From positions 1 to 24,123 of the IMG/VR virus record IMGVR_UViG_3300048014_000073: DNA of 24,123 nucleotides; one strand, 5' to 3'. The notes beneath the pieces were generated by a model. That model had not been told where the DNA came from. It made no database searches and worked only from the letters and a program-made list of their open reading frames with translations. Both the position numbers and the translations under genes were made by a program. Position 1 is the stretch's first letter. The number at the start of each line of letters is the position of its first letter. This DNA comes from a virus. Below are positions 7,625 to 13,720 of the stretch, piece by piece.

Positions 7625-8866
7625 GTGGAGATTCGTACCGCCGAGGGCGGGTTCGAGACTCGTTCCGCCGGCCCGTACGCGTATTGGGGTTCGTCGGCAC
7701 CTCCAACTAACGGCCAGTCGCTCGGCTTGGCTGCGGCTGGCGTGTCGATCAGTGAGCAGTCGGCGTTGCAGCTCGCGGCGTGTTGGGGTGCGGTTGATCT
7801 GATCTCAACGTCGATTGCGACGTTGCCGATTCAGCAGTGGCGCAAAACGTCAACGCAACCGGTTCAGATGGAGCCGGCGGCGGTGATCAGGCAGCCGTGG
7901 CCGGAGATCACGCAACGGGATTTCATTGTGCAGGGCTCAATGTCGCAGTTGTTGCGCGGGAATTTGTTTGGTCGGGTGACGGCTCGTGACGCGAAGACGT
8001 TGTATCCGTCGCAGGTGCAGTTGGTGCATCCTGATCATGCGCGGGTGGTGCGTAATCGGGATTCGGGGCAGCTTGAGGTTTATTACTGGAATGAGCTTGT
8101 CCCGCCGGATGATGTGACGAGGGCGATGGCGTTGCAGGTGCCGGGCGCGTTTGTGGGTTTGAATCCGATTGAGTACATGCGGAATGTGATGGGTTTGGCC
8201 CGGGCGCAGGATCTGATGGGCGGCGCGTTTTTTGCGAATAACGCGAAGCCGTCGGTTGCGATCACGGTGCCGGGTGACCTTGATCCGAATGATGCTGAGG
8301 CTGTCAAGAACTCGTATAACGAGAAGTTTCAGGGCATCAACCGGGCTTATTCCGCGATTGTGTTGACTGGTGGGATGACGGTCGAGCCGATCTCAATGAA
8401 CATGGCTGACGCGCAGTTCATTGAGCAGATGCAGTTCTCGGAGTCGGTCATCTCCGGCCGGATTTACCGTGTGCCGCCGCACATGTTGGGGATGGTGGAT
8501 AAGGACACGTCGTGGGGTGCTGGTATTGAGCAGCAGGAGCTCGGGTTTGTTCGTAACACGCTGTTGATTTGGTTGTGCCGTTGGGAGGATTTGCTGTCGT
8601 CGTGGTTGCCTCCGAACCAGTTCGTGACGTTTGACCTGTCGCAGAGACTTCGTGGCGATACGCTGCAGCGGTTCTCGGCGTGGCAGATTGCGCGGGTGTC
8701 GGGTTGGATGTCGAATCTTGATGTGTTGAAGGCTGAGGGGATGCCGATCCCGACTGACCCGGATGTGTTGGCGCAGTTGTCTGACTATGCCGCACCGTTG
8801 AATAGCGCTCCTGTGAAGGCTTTGTCTGGTGGTGCTGCTGGACCTGGCGGCGATGAGGCCGATTGA
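7625..8866 (+). CDS. Portal protein (HK97 family)
   Basis: 413 residues from a GTG with GGGGAG upstream. It shows the HK97-type portal pattern: LQLAACWGAVDLISTSIATL near the N-terminus, DFIVQGSMSQLLRGNLFGRV, the LYPSQVQLVHPDHARVV block, NPIEYMRNVMGLA, NNAKPSVAITVPGDL, a YRVPPHMLGMVDKDTSWGAG motif and EQQELGFVRNTLLIWLCRWE. It forms the dodecameric ring through which DNA enters the head. In related phages the protease gene follows directly; here a minus-strand cassette of about 2 kb intervenes. The last 82 bases are overlapped by a small minus-strand ORF. Confidence 0.93.
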   Translation: MEIRTAEGGFETRSAGPYAYWGSSAPPTNGQSLGLAAAGVSISEQSALQLAACWGAVDLISTSIATLPIQQWRKTSTQPVQMEPAAVIRQPWPEITQRDFIVQGSMSQLLRGNLFGRVTARDAKTLYPSQVQLVHPDHARVVRNRDSGQLEVYYWNELVPPDDVTRAMALQVPGAFVGLNPIEYMRNVMGLARAQDLMGGAFFANNAKPSVAITVPGDLDPNDAEAVKNSYNEKFQGINRAYSAIVLTGGMTVEPISMNMADAQFIEQMQFSESVISGRIYRVPPHMLGMVDKDTSWGAGIEQQELGFVRNTLLIWLCRWEDLLSSWLPPNQFVTFDLSQRLRGDTLQRFSAWQIARVSGWMSNLDVLKAEGMPIPTDPDVLAQLSDYAAPLNSAPVKALSGGAAGPGGDEAD

Positions 8867-8934
8867 CCGATTTGTGGGGTTCCTTCGTCTTCTTTGCCGC
8901 AGTGGTCGCAGCGGCATCCGGTTAGCTTGGTCAT
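8785..8934 (-). CDS. Small Cys-motif protein at the end of the minus-strand cassette
   Basis: 49 residues. Its ATG overlaps the stop of the Nop-like gene (ATGA, minus strand), as in a translationally coupled operon. The N-terminal half (MTKLTGCRCDHCGKEDEG) has a CxCxxC cluster; the C-terminal half is Pro/Ala-rich and runs antisense through the end of the portal gene. It may be a tiny zinc-binding protein or a chance ORF. The coupling and the cysteine cluster favour a real gene, while the antisense overlap argues for caution. Confidence 0.35.
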   Translation of the reverse strand: MTKLTGCRCDHCGKEDEGTPQIGQSASSPPGPAAPPDKAFTGALFNGAA

Positions 8935-9584
8935 GCGCCAACCTTTCGTGCTTCGAGGAATAGGTCTTTGAGGACAGCCTTGGCGACGCATCGCAGGGCG
9001 TGCTGATGCTTGTGGGCCTCGGTCGTGTCGCGGGCAGCCCAGTTCTCACGAGCGTCAAGGTACTTCGCTCCATACGGCGTGATGGATTGACGGTTGATCC
9101 AGTCATAGCCGTCGCTGTCGTCGCAGCCATCAAGCTTGCGGACACCCGCCCTCAAGCACGATTCGGCAACAAGGAACGCCCGCATCTTGGCATCAGCGTT
9201 CCAGTTTGATCGCACGCCTTTCTGTCGTCGCTGGCCGGGCACGAATCCACAATAGGCCCACAATTCAGCGGGACCACGGCGCGGTCGTCCCGCGGCCTTG
9301 TTGTAGCTCACGTTCTCGATGGCGGCAACTAGTCGCGCGCCCTGCTTCGGTCCGACGCCTTTCTGGTTCTTTATCCACGGCCCGAGTGGATGTTTGCGAA
9401 CGGCTCGCTGGAGTGAGAGCACGGCTGCGTGTTCGAGGGCTGTTAGCTGGTGTAGCTGTGCACCGTATTGATCTGGCGAGAAGCCTTCGCGAACGAACGC
9501 ACCCAGGCGGGCTTCTGTGGCCATGCGGAGCGATTCCACATCGTTTAGCCATTCGGCGCAAAATTTCAGCTCGACAGTAGCCAA
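8931..9584 (-). CDS. tasA-like: Tas-like protein: Nop / IS110 C-terminal-like RNA-binding domain, no nuclease
   Basis: About 217 residues from TTG 9584; GTG 9539 and ATG 9524 are other possible starts, and the frame is open back to 10145 through the array. First comes a helical region (WLNDVESLRMATEARLGAFV, then HQLTALEHAAVLSLQRAVRK). Next is a block resembling the Nop and IS110/IS116 C-terminal (Transposase_20) domain: GVGPKQGARLVAAIENV, PAELWAYCGFVPGQRRQKG, ANWN-like SNWNADAKMRAFLVAESCLR. A basic C-terminal helix (ALRCVAKAVLKDLFLEARKV) follows a His-rich turn. Transposases of the IS110 family also need an N-terminal RuvC-like DEDD domain, which is absent, and there is no HNH. A Nop domain beside a dual-spacer array is the definition of a TIGR-associated (Tas) protein; the nuclease-less form is TasA. 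It would bind array-derived RNAs and use them to find DNA. Confidence 0.75.
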   Translation of the reverse strand: MATVELKFCAEWLNDVESLRMATEARLGAFVREGFSPDQYGAQLHQLTALEHAAVLSLQRAVRKHPLGPWIKNQKGVGPKQGARLVAAIENVSYNKAAGRPRRGPAELWAYCGFVPGQRRQKGVRSNWNADAKMRAFLVAESCLRAGVRKLDGCDDSDGYDWINRQSITPYGAKYLDARENWAARDTTEAHKHQHALRCVAKAVLKDLFLEARKVGA

Positions 9585-9599
9585 GCTACTGTTGAGCTG
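9567..9599 (-). terminator. Terminator-like hairpin between array and Tas-like gene
   Basis: On the minus strand CAGCTC-A-ACAGTAGC pairs with GCTACTGT-C-GAGCTG around a TTG loop: 14 perfect base pairs plus one A/C mismatch. AAATTTTG follows on the minus strand, giving the U-rich tail expected of an intrinsic terminator. It lies 3' of the last array unit and 5' of most of the Tas-like coding sequence, so it may end or attenuate the guide-RNA transcript. The TTG in its loop is also the first possible start codon of the protein after the array. Confidence 0.55.
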
Positions 9600-9601
9600 A
9601 A

Positions 9602-10117
9602 TCGGAGACGTAACGAGCTCGGGAATCGAACGGCCATTGGTCTCCGAAGGGGTTGCAGCGACGCGTACGACATGGGCGTCGGCCGACTGTTGGTCGCTGC
9701 AAGATGATGCGCCGACGGCCGATCTGCGGAGTTCGCGAGCGAGTTGGTCGGCGCAAGGGGATGCCGGAGACGAATGCCGTATGGGCATCGTACGACGCAT
9801 GGTCTCCGGCAAGTGGTTGGTGACAGCGACAGACAACGGCTCGTCGCTGGGCATCGCGCTCAACATGGTCTCCGAAGGGGTTGCAGCGACGTGGAGGGTC
9901 TGGGCGTCGCGTGAGTCCTGGTCGCTGCAAGATGATGCGCCGACGGGGGACGTTCGGAGTTCGTTCGCGGTCTGGTCGGCGCAAGGGGATGCCGGAGACG
10001 ACCCGACGTTGGGCATCGCGCTGATCATGGTCTCCGGCAAGTGGTTGGTGACAGCGACAGACAACGTCGGATTTCTGGGCATCGCGGCGGCTGTGGTCGT
10101 CATGCCGTTGTCACCAA
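9602..10117 (-). repeat. TIGR-like array: nine units, each with two 9-nt spacers
   Basis: Each unit is a 27-base core: 9-nt spacer, 9-nt loop repeat, 9-nt spacer. Core positions in minus-strand order are 10093-10067, 10027-10001, 9972-9946, 9918-9892, 9865-9839, 9799-9773, 9744-9718, 9690-9664 and 9637-9611. Minus-strand loop repeats are CGATGCCCA (four units), CGAACTCCG (two), CGACGCCCA (two) and CGATTCCCG (one). Cores are separated by edges of 26, 27, 28 or 39 bases. Each core is bracketed by GAC-CA on the left and C-GTC on the right, extended by longer complementary arms. Spacer pairs (minus strand): cagccgccg/gaaatccga, tgatcagcg/acgtcgggt, gaccgcgaa/aacgtcccc, ggactcacg/gaccctcca, tgttgagcg/gcgacgagc, tgcgtcgta/tacggcatt, actcgctcg/cagatcggc, acagtcggc/tgtcgtacg, atggccgtt/agctcgtta. 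All 18 differ. The minus orientation is inferred from the adjacent gene. Confidence 0.88.
9639..10094 (-). repeat. 228-bp block duplication inside the array
   Basis: Positions 9639-9866 and 9867-10094 are two contiguous copies of a four-unit block in the same order of edge and loop types. Edge and loop segments are nearly identical between copies, while the eight spacer pairs differ throughout. The ninth unit (9611-9637) lies outside the block. The period is exactly 228 bases, a multiple of three, which keeps the minus frame open. Confidence 0.88.
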
Positions 10118-10444
10118 GAGTCCGGGACGCCCGAGCTGATCCCACTCAGCCACGGTAGCCGCGCCACAACCCTCAAGGGCGGTCGCGTACTTTTCGGCCG
10201 CAATTGCCTTCGCCTCTATCTCGCTGGCGCGCTGACGCTGCTCCTCGGCGTAAGCGAGTAAATCCTCGACGCCGCAATCCTCAACCCACTTGTGCTCGCC
10301 GCCAACGGAGATCGCAATCCCAAGGTCATCGAGTATCACCCGAGCGCGAGCCATCCACGACGCACCCTCCACACGCTGAGCAACATGTGGACGACGAAGT
10401 TGGTGCAGCTCGTTCTCCGCGATCTTCTCCAACGCCCAACGCAC
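10100..10444 (-). CDS. C-terminal part of a frameshifted unknown protein
   Basis: The frame is open on the minus strand from just after a TAA at 10477-10475 to the TGA at 10102-10100; GTG 10444 is the first start. It encodes a helical protein (WALEKIAENELHQLRRPHV, then SWMARARVILDDLGIAISV, EDLLAYAEEQRQRASEIEAK). The segment before GTG 10444 also reads as good protein (LVASGAADFLVRWALEKIAE) and continues naturally from the other frame of the overlapping 10336-10650 ORF. The two are therefore probably one protein of about 174 residues broken by a one-base shift. The stop overlaps an ATG (ATGA) of the frame that runs through the array. Function unknown. Confidence 0.55.
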   Translation of the reverse strand: MRWALEKIAENELHQLRRPHVAQRVEGASWMARARVILDDLGIAISVGGEHKWVEDCGVEDLLAYAEEQRQRASEIEAKAIAAEKYATALEGCGAATVAEWDQLGRPGLLVTTA

Positions 10445-10650
10445 AAGAAAATCAGCGGCACCCGAGGCAACGAGTTAAGCACGCAATCAGCGATCAGGCG
10501 CGGATCGGGATCGCTGACCACGCCAAAAGCCTCGCGCGTTAACAGGCGGACTGCGGCGCCCCAATCATCTTTATTTTTCGACCGCCCGGACGGTGGAACT
10601 TCGGGCTTCGCCGTCAGCTCGGTCCGGGCGGAAGTTTTAGTGGTGCTCAT
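10336..10650 (-). CDS. N-terminal part of a frameshifted unknown protein
   Basis: The ATG at 10650 overlaps the stop of the wHTH gene upstream (ATGA, minus strand). The first 60 residues look like real protein: a basic, polar leader with PEVPPSGRSKNKDD, then a helix WGAAVRLLTREAFGVVSD and DPRLIADCVLN. After about 10474 the frame becomes unlikely (RWRRSRRTSC, then Cys/Trp-rich sequence), while the neighbouring frame becomes good. Joining them by a -1 shift at AAC/CTC (around 10474) gives VLN-LVASGAADFLV. It is either a mutation, a sequencing error or a programmed shift; I see no classic slippery heptamer. Function unknown. Confidence 0.5.
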   Translation of the reverse strand: MSTTKTSARTELTAKPEVPPSGRSKNKDDWGAAVRLLTREAFGVVSDPDPRLIADCVLNSLPRVPLIFLCVGRWRRSRRTSCTNFVVHMLLSVWRVRRGWLALG

Positions 10651-10862
10651 CGCGTCATCTCCCAGAGCCCTCCATGCGGGCCGTTGTGAATCTCAACAAT
10701 CCCGGCAGCCTTAGCGGCGCGGGTAAGCGTGCGGCGGCTAACGCCACGCTCCAAACCCTCAGCGACGATCTCGGCTATCGGGATGCGGTCACGGTGGGCG
10801 AACATTTCAGCGAGCTGCGCATCAGCAATCTCGCGCTTCGTAAGAGGCTCCATATCCGCCAA
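10647..10862 (-). CDS. Small winged-helix DNA-binding protein
   Basis: 71 residues from TTG 10862; ATG 10853 gives 68 residues and is equally plausible. Residues about 28-71 (IAEIVAEGLERGVSRRTLTR, then AAKAAGIVEIH and GGLWEMTR) resemble the small winged-helix module found at the end of phage replicative AAA/primase proteins, in which a recognition helix precedes a GxxxxxW wing. It is first in the minus-strand cassette, only about 48 bases from the divergent protease gene, so it could regulate the cassette. That role is inference. Confidence 0.6.
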   Translation of the reverse strand: MADMEPLTKREIADAQLAEMFAHRDRIPIAEIVAEGLERGVSRRTLTRAAKAAGIVEIHNGPHGGLWEMTR

Positions 10863-10910
10863 GCCTAGCCGCGCCAGCTAGTCATGTCAAGCAAAGTTAG
10901 AGGAGGGCGC

Positions 10911-12266
10911 ATGCCCGCAGAGCACAACACTGAGGAGCGCAAGCTGCTCTCCACAGAGGAGATGAACAACCTCCCCGACGAGGACTTTGCGTACATCGAG
11001 CCGGGTGGCGAGAAAGACGCGAGCGGCAAGACCACCCCACGCTCACTGCGCCACTACCCGGTGCAAGACAAGACGCACGCCCTGAACGCGCTTCAACGCG
11101 CCGAGGCGCAAACCAAAAACGACGGTCCCGGCAAGGACATTGCTGAGAAGGCGATGCCCGCCATTCTCGCCGCATGCCACAAGTTCGGGATCGATGTGGG
11201 CGGTAACAGCGAAGCGAAATCGTTCCGTGCCGATGCCGCGGACTGCTCAACATGTGACGGCACCGGCAAAATCAAGGCTGGCACCACCACCTGCCCAACA
11301 TGCAACGGGACCGGCAAACAAACCGATGAGGCTGAGTCCAAGCCAAGGATCGGGAGTGTCCGGGAGCCGGTACCCGCCGCGTTCCGTGGCGACATGATTC
11401 AGGTCCGTGAGGAGCGGGTACCGGTCCGCCGCGAGTTTGAGCTGCGAGAAGTCCCGAACGGGGCTGGCGGCACAAACCTGCGGTTCACCGGGTTCGCGTG
11501 CGTCACCGACGCCCGCTATGAGATGGAGGACTGGCTCGGCACGTTCGGCGAGACCGTTTCAAAAGGCTCGTTCACGAAAACCCTCGACGAGGGTGCTGAT
11601 GTGGCGTTCCTGCTGAACCATCAAGGGATGGCTCTCGCGCGCACGAAGAGCGGCACGATGAAACTGTCTGAGGTCACGGAGCCGGGACTGAGCCCTGTCA
11701 TCGGGGTGACCGGGCTGCACACCGAGGCTTTGCTTGACGCCGCGAACCCGCAGATCGCTGCGATCCGGTCCGCGGTTGAGCGCGGCGACCTGGATGAGAT
11801 GAGTTTCGCGTTCCGTGTGATGCGCCAGGAATGGAACGATGATTACAGCGAGCGGTACATCAACGAGGTGTCGCTTGACAAGGGAGACACCTCGCTTGTG
11901 AACTATGGCGCGAACCCGCATACGGGTGGCACGGTCGCGTTGCGGCAGCGTGCGATGACCCGTGACCGTTTTGATGTGCAGGCCGTGCTCGCGGCGGCTG
12001 TTGCGGAGATGCGTGCCGGCAAGACGATCAGTGCGCAAACGGCCGCGAAGTTGCAGGAGGCTTACCCGCACCTGGATTCGATGGGTGCGGCGGCCGACGG
12101 CATCAAGAGCATGGTTGATGATTTGATCGCGATGAACGCACCGGACCCGGAGGCTGAGTCGGCAGCGCCACCGGACGTGTCGGCTGCGCTTGGCTGGTTC
12201 CGGTCGATGGATTTGAATGCGGATCGGGCTCGTCTTGCACTTCTGCGCAACCGGAGGGCTGCCTAA
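10911..12266 (+). CDS. Prohead protease (S78/U35) fused to DUF6582-like and zinc-knuckle segments
   Basis: 451 residues from ATG 10911, chosen for the AGAGGAGG upstream (an in-frame ATG at 10884 has no such site). Residues about 15-95 (NLPDEDFAYIEPGGEKDASG, PRSLRHYPV, KAMPAILAACHKFGID) match the DUF6582-type domain often fused to phage proteases. Then come two CxxCxGxG knuckles (CSTCDGTG and CPTCNGTG) like half a DnaJ zinc finger. The protease domain starts near VRREFELREV and has LLNHQG with the likely catalytic His and LDEMSFAFRV with the Ser, then VSLDKGDTSLVNYGANPHT. It trims capsid proteins during head maturation. The C-terminal 100 residues may act as scaffold. The stop overlaps the next ATG (TAATG). 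Confidence 0.9.
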   Translation: MPAEHNTEERKLLSTEEMNNLPDEDFAYIEPGGEKDASGKTTPRSLRHYPVQDKTHALNALQRAEAQTKNDGPGKDIAEKAMPAILAACHKFGIDVGGNSEAKSFRADAADCSTCDGTGKIKAGTTTCPTCNGTGKQTDEAESKPRIGSVREPVPAAFRGDMIQVREERVPVRREFELREVPNGAGGTNLRFTGFACVTDARYEMEDWLGTFGETVSKGSFTKTLDEGADVAFLLNHQGMALARTKSGTMKLSEVTEPGLSPVIGVTGLHTEALLDAANPQIAAIRSAVERGDLDEMSFAFRVMRQEWNDDYSERYINEVSLDKGDTSLVNYGANPHTGGTVALRQRAMTRDRFDVQAVLAAAVAEMRAGKTISAQTAAKLQEAYPHLDSMGAAADGIKSMVDDLIAMNAPDPEAESAAPPDVSAALGWFRSMDLNADRARLALLRNRRAA

Positions 12267-13552
12267 TGGCTGACATTGAGCCGATCACCGTTGAGGTCAA
12301 CGCGGACACATCCAAGCCCGAACGCTCCCTTGAGCAGTTGGAGCGATTGACAAGCCCGAGTGTGCGGATCACGCATGAGCCGTTAACCTACCGTCGTGAC
12401 ACTCCCGCCTCCTACTTTCAGGACTTCCTGTTCCGGGACAAGCCCGGTGCGCAGGAGCGACTCAGGCAGCACGCCAACGAAATGGACGTGCTCCGCGTCG
12501 ACCGTGCCAAGGCGCAGCACGCACGGCTCCATGCAGCAGGCATTGAGTACCGCATCGAACCGAACCGCACCGACGGGTACGGCGGCTACTTCTCCCCGCC
12601 CGCATGGTTGAACCAGCAGTTCGCGACCGGCCGACACGCACCACGGGTACTAGCCGACCTGATCGCGACCGCGGGCGCCGCGTTCCCGCTCCCGGCCGGT
12701 GTGTCACAGGTCAACATCCCGATCATCATGGCGAACGGCACATCCACCCAGATTCAGGGTGATGACAATGCCGTCCCAGGGAAAGGCATCACCGACCAGG
12801 CTGGGACGGGTGCGGTCGTGACGATCTCAAGCACCGAGGCGATCTCACTGCAGCTACTGGAGCAGTCCCCTGCGGGCGCGCACATGGACTACGTGATTTT
12901 CAAGGACATGAAAGAGTCCTATGACGCGCAGCTCGAGGCGCAGTTGATCGCGGGCACCGGAAGCGTCACGCCTAACGGCGGGTCGAACCAGATCCTTGGT
13001 GTGATCAACGTGCCGGGCATCACTGTCGTGCAGTACAACTCCGGTTCGCCAACGGGCCCGGCAATGTGGCCGTCGTTCGGTCAGGCTGTCGGTACGCTCG
13101 CGGACACGCGGCTGCTGCCCCCGGAGGTGTGGTTGTGGCGTACGGGCCGGTTCGCATGGTTGATGGGGCAGGAGGATTCGCAGAACCGTCCGCTTGGTTT
13201 GCCATCCCCGTTCTTTTTCGGTAACACCGATGACAGCCCCGACCCGATCACCGGCATTTACGGTTACCCAGTGTTTGGTGATGAGGCGATCCCGAACACG
13301 TTGACGTTCAACGCTGCCACAAGCACCTTCTCGAACGGTGCGACCATAAACCAGGATGTGCTGATCGCGTTGCGACCATCGGACCTGATGCTGTTCGAGG
13401 GTGACTTCCAGGTGTCCGAGAACCCTGACCCGCTTTCTGGTGCTCTTGGAACCCGGCTGGTGATGCACAACTATGTTGCTGCGATCACCCGGTATGCGAC
13501 GAGCATCGCGGTCGTCACTGGGACCGGGTGCTCATACCCGACGGCCTACTGA
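12266..13552 (+). CDS. Major-capsid-like protein 1 (HK97 fold)
   Basis: 428 residues, start coupled to the protease stop. The N-terminal region is shorter than in the next gene and lacks a long coiled coil. The core follows HK97-type capsid proteins: DGYGGYFSPPAWLNQQF, LPAGVSQVNIPIIMANG, SLQLLEQSPAGAHMDYVIFKDM, a QLEAQLIAGTG segment, a RFAWLMGQEDSQNRPLG loop, and a C-terminal LRPSDLMLFEGDFQVSENPD then TRLVMHNYVAAITRYATSIA. It shares clear segments with the following capsid-like protein (QHANEMDV against QHAKELRV; LQLLEQSP in both), so the two are paralogues. It may be the main capsid subunit, a minor one, or a penton or decoration variant. Confidence 0.85.
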   Translation: MADIEPITVEVNADTSKPERSLEQLERLTSPSVRITHEPLTYRRDTPASYFQDFLFRDKPGAQERLRQHANEMDVLRVDRAKAQHARLHAAGIEYRIEPNRTDGYGGYFSPPAWLNQQFATGRHAPRVLADLIATAGAAFPLPAGVSQVNIPIIMANGTSTQIQGDDNAVPGKGITDQAGTGAVVTISSTEAISLQLLEQSPAGAHMDYVIFKDMKESYDAQLEAQLIAGTGSVTPNGGSNQILGVINVPGITVVQYNSGSPTGPAMWPSFGQAVGTLADTRLLPPEVWLWRTGRFAWLMGQEDSQNRPLGLPSPFFFGNTDDSPDPITGIYGYPVFGDEAIPNTLTFNAATSTFSNGATINQDVLIALRPSDLMLFEGDFQVSENPDPLSGALGTRLVMHNYVAAITRYATSIAVVTGTGCSYPTAY

Positions 13553-13677
13553 TCTTCTAACCCCTTGTAGGACCCTTTGCGCCGGACCCCGGCCCGGGCG
13601 TACGCCGACCATTCCCCTTGGGGGTGGCTCACCTACGCTCAGGACTGGGGCACCACCCGAAGGGAGCAAGCAAACCA

Positions 13678-13695
13678 CACGCCAGACCTGGCGTG
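13678..13695 (+). terminator. Hairpin between the two capsid-like genes
   Basis: CACGCCAG and CTGGCGTG are perfectly complementary around AC, followed by TTCTCC, in the 168-base gap 13553-13720. The same gap has a CCCCTTGGGG palindrome near 13613. It could attenuate transcription between the two capsid-like genes or protect an mRNA end. The ribosome site of the second gene (AAAGGATGGTGGG) follows. Confidence 0.4.
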
Positions 13696-13720
13696 TTCTC
13701 CCCGAAAGGATGGTGGGCTA

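Noticed and set aside
9602-10117. CRISPR array
   Set aside because: Repeats are not one constant sequence, spacers are only 9 nt and come in pairs around a loop repeat, and no cas gene is present.
8931-10145. Complete IS110-family insertion sequence
   Set aside because: Only the C-terminal-like domain is present. No RuvC-like DEDD domain and no element ends are visible; the bases upstream are a structured array and not a single bridge-RNA-like segment.
9637-10158. Plus-strand ORF through the array
   Set aside because: It only covers repeats and spacers, has no ribosome site that stands out, and shares the open-frame effect of GC-rich repeats.
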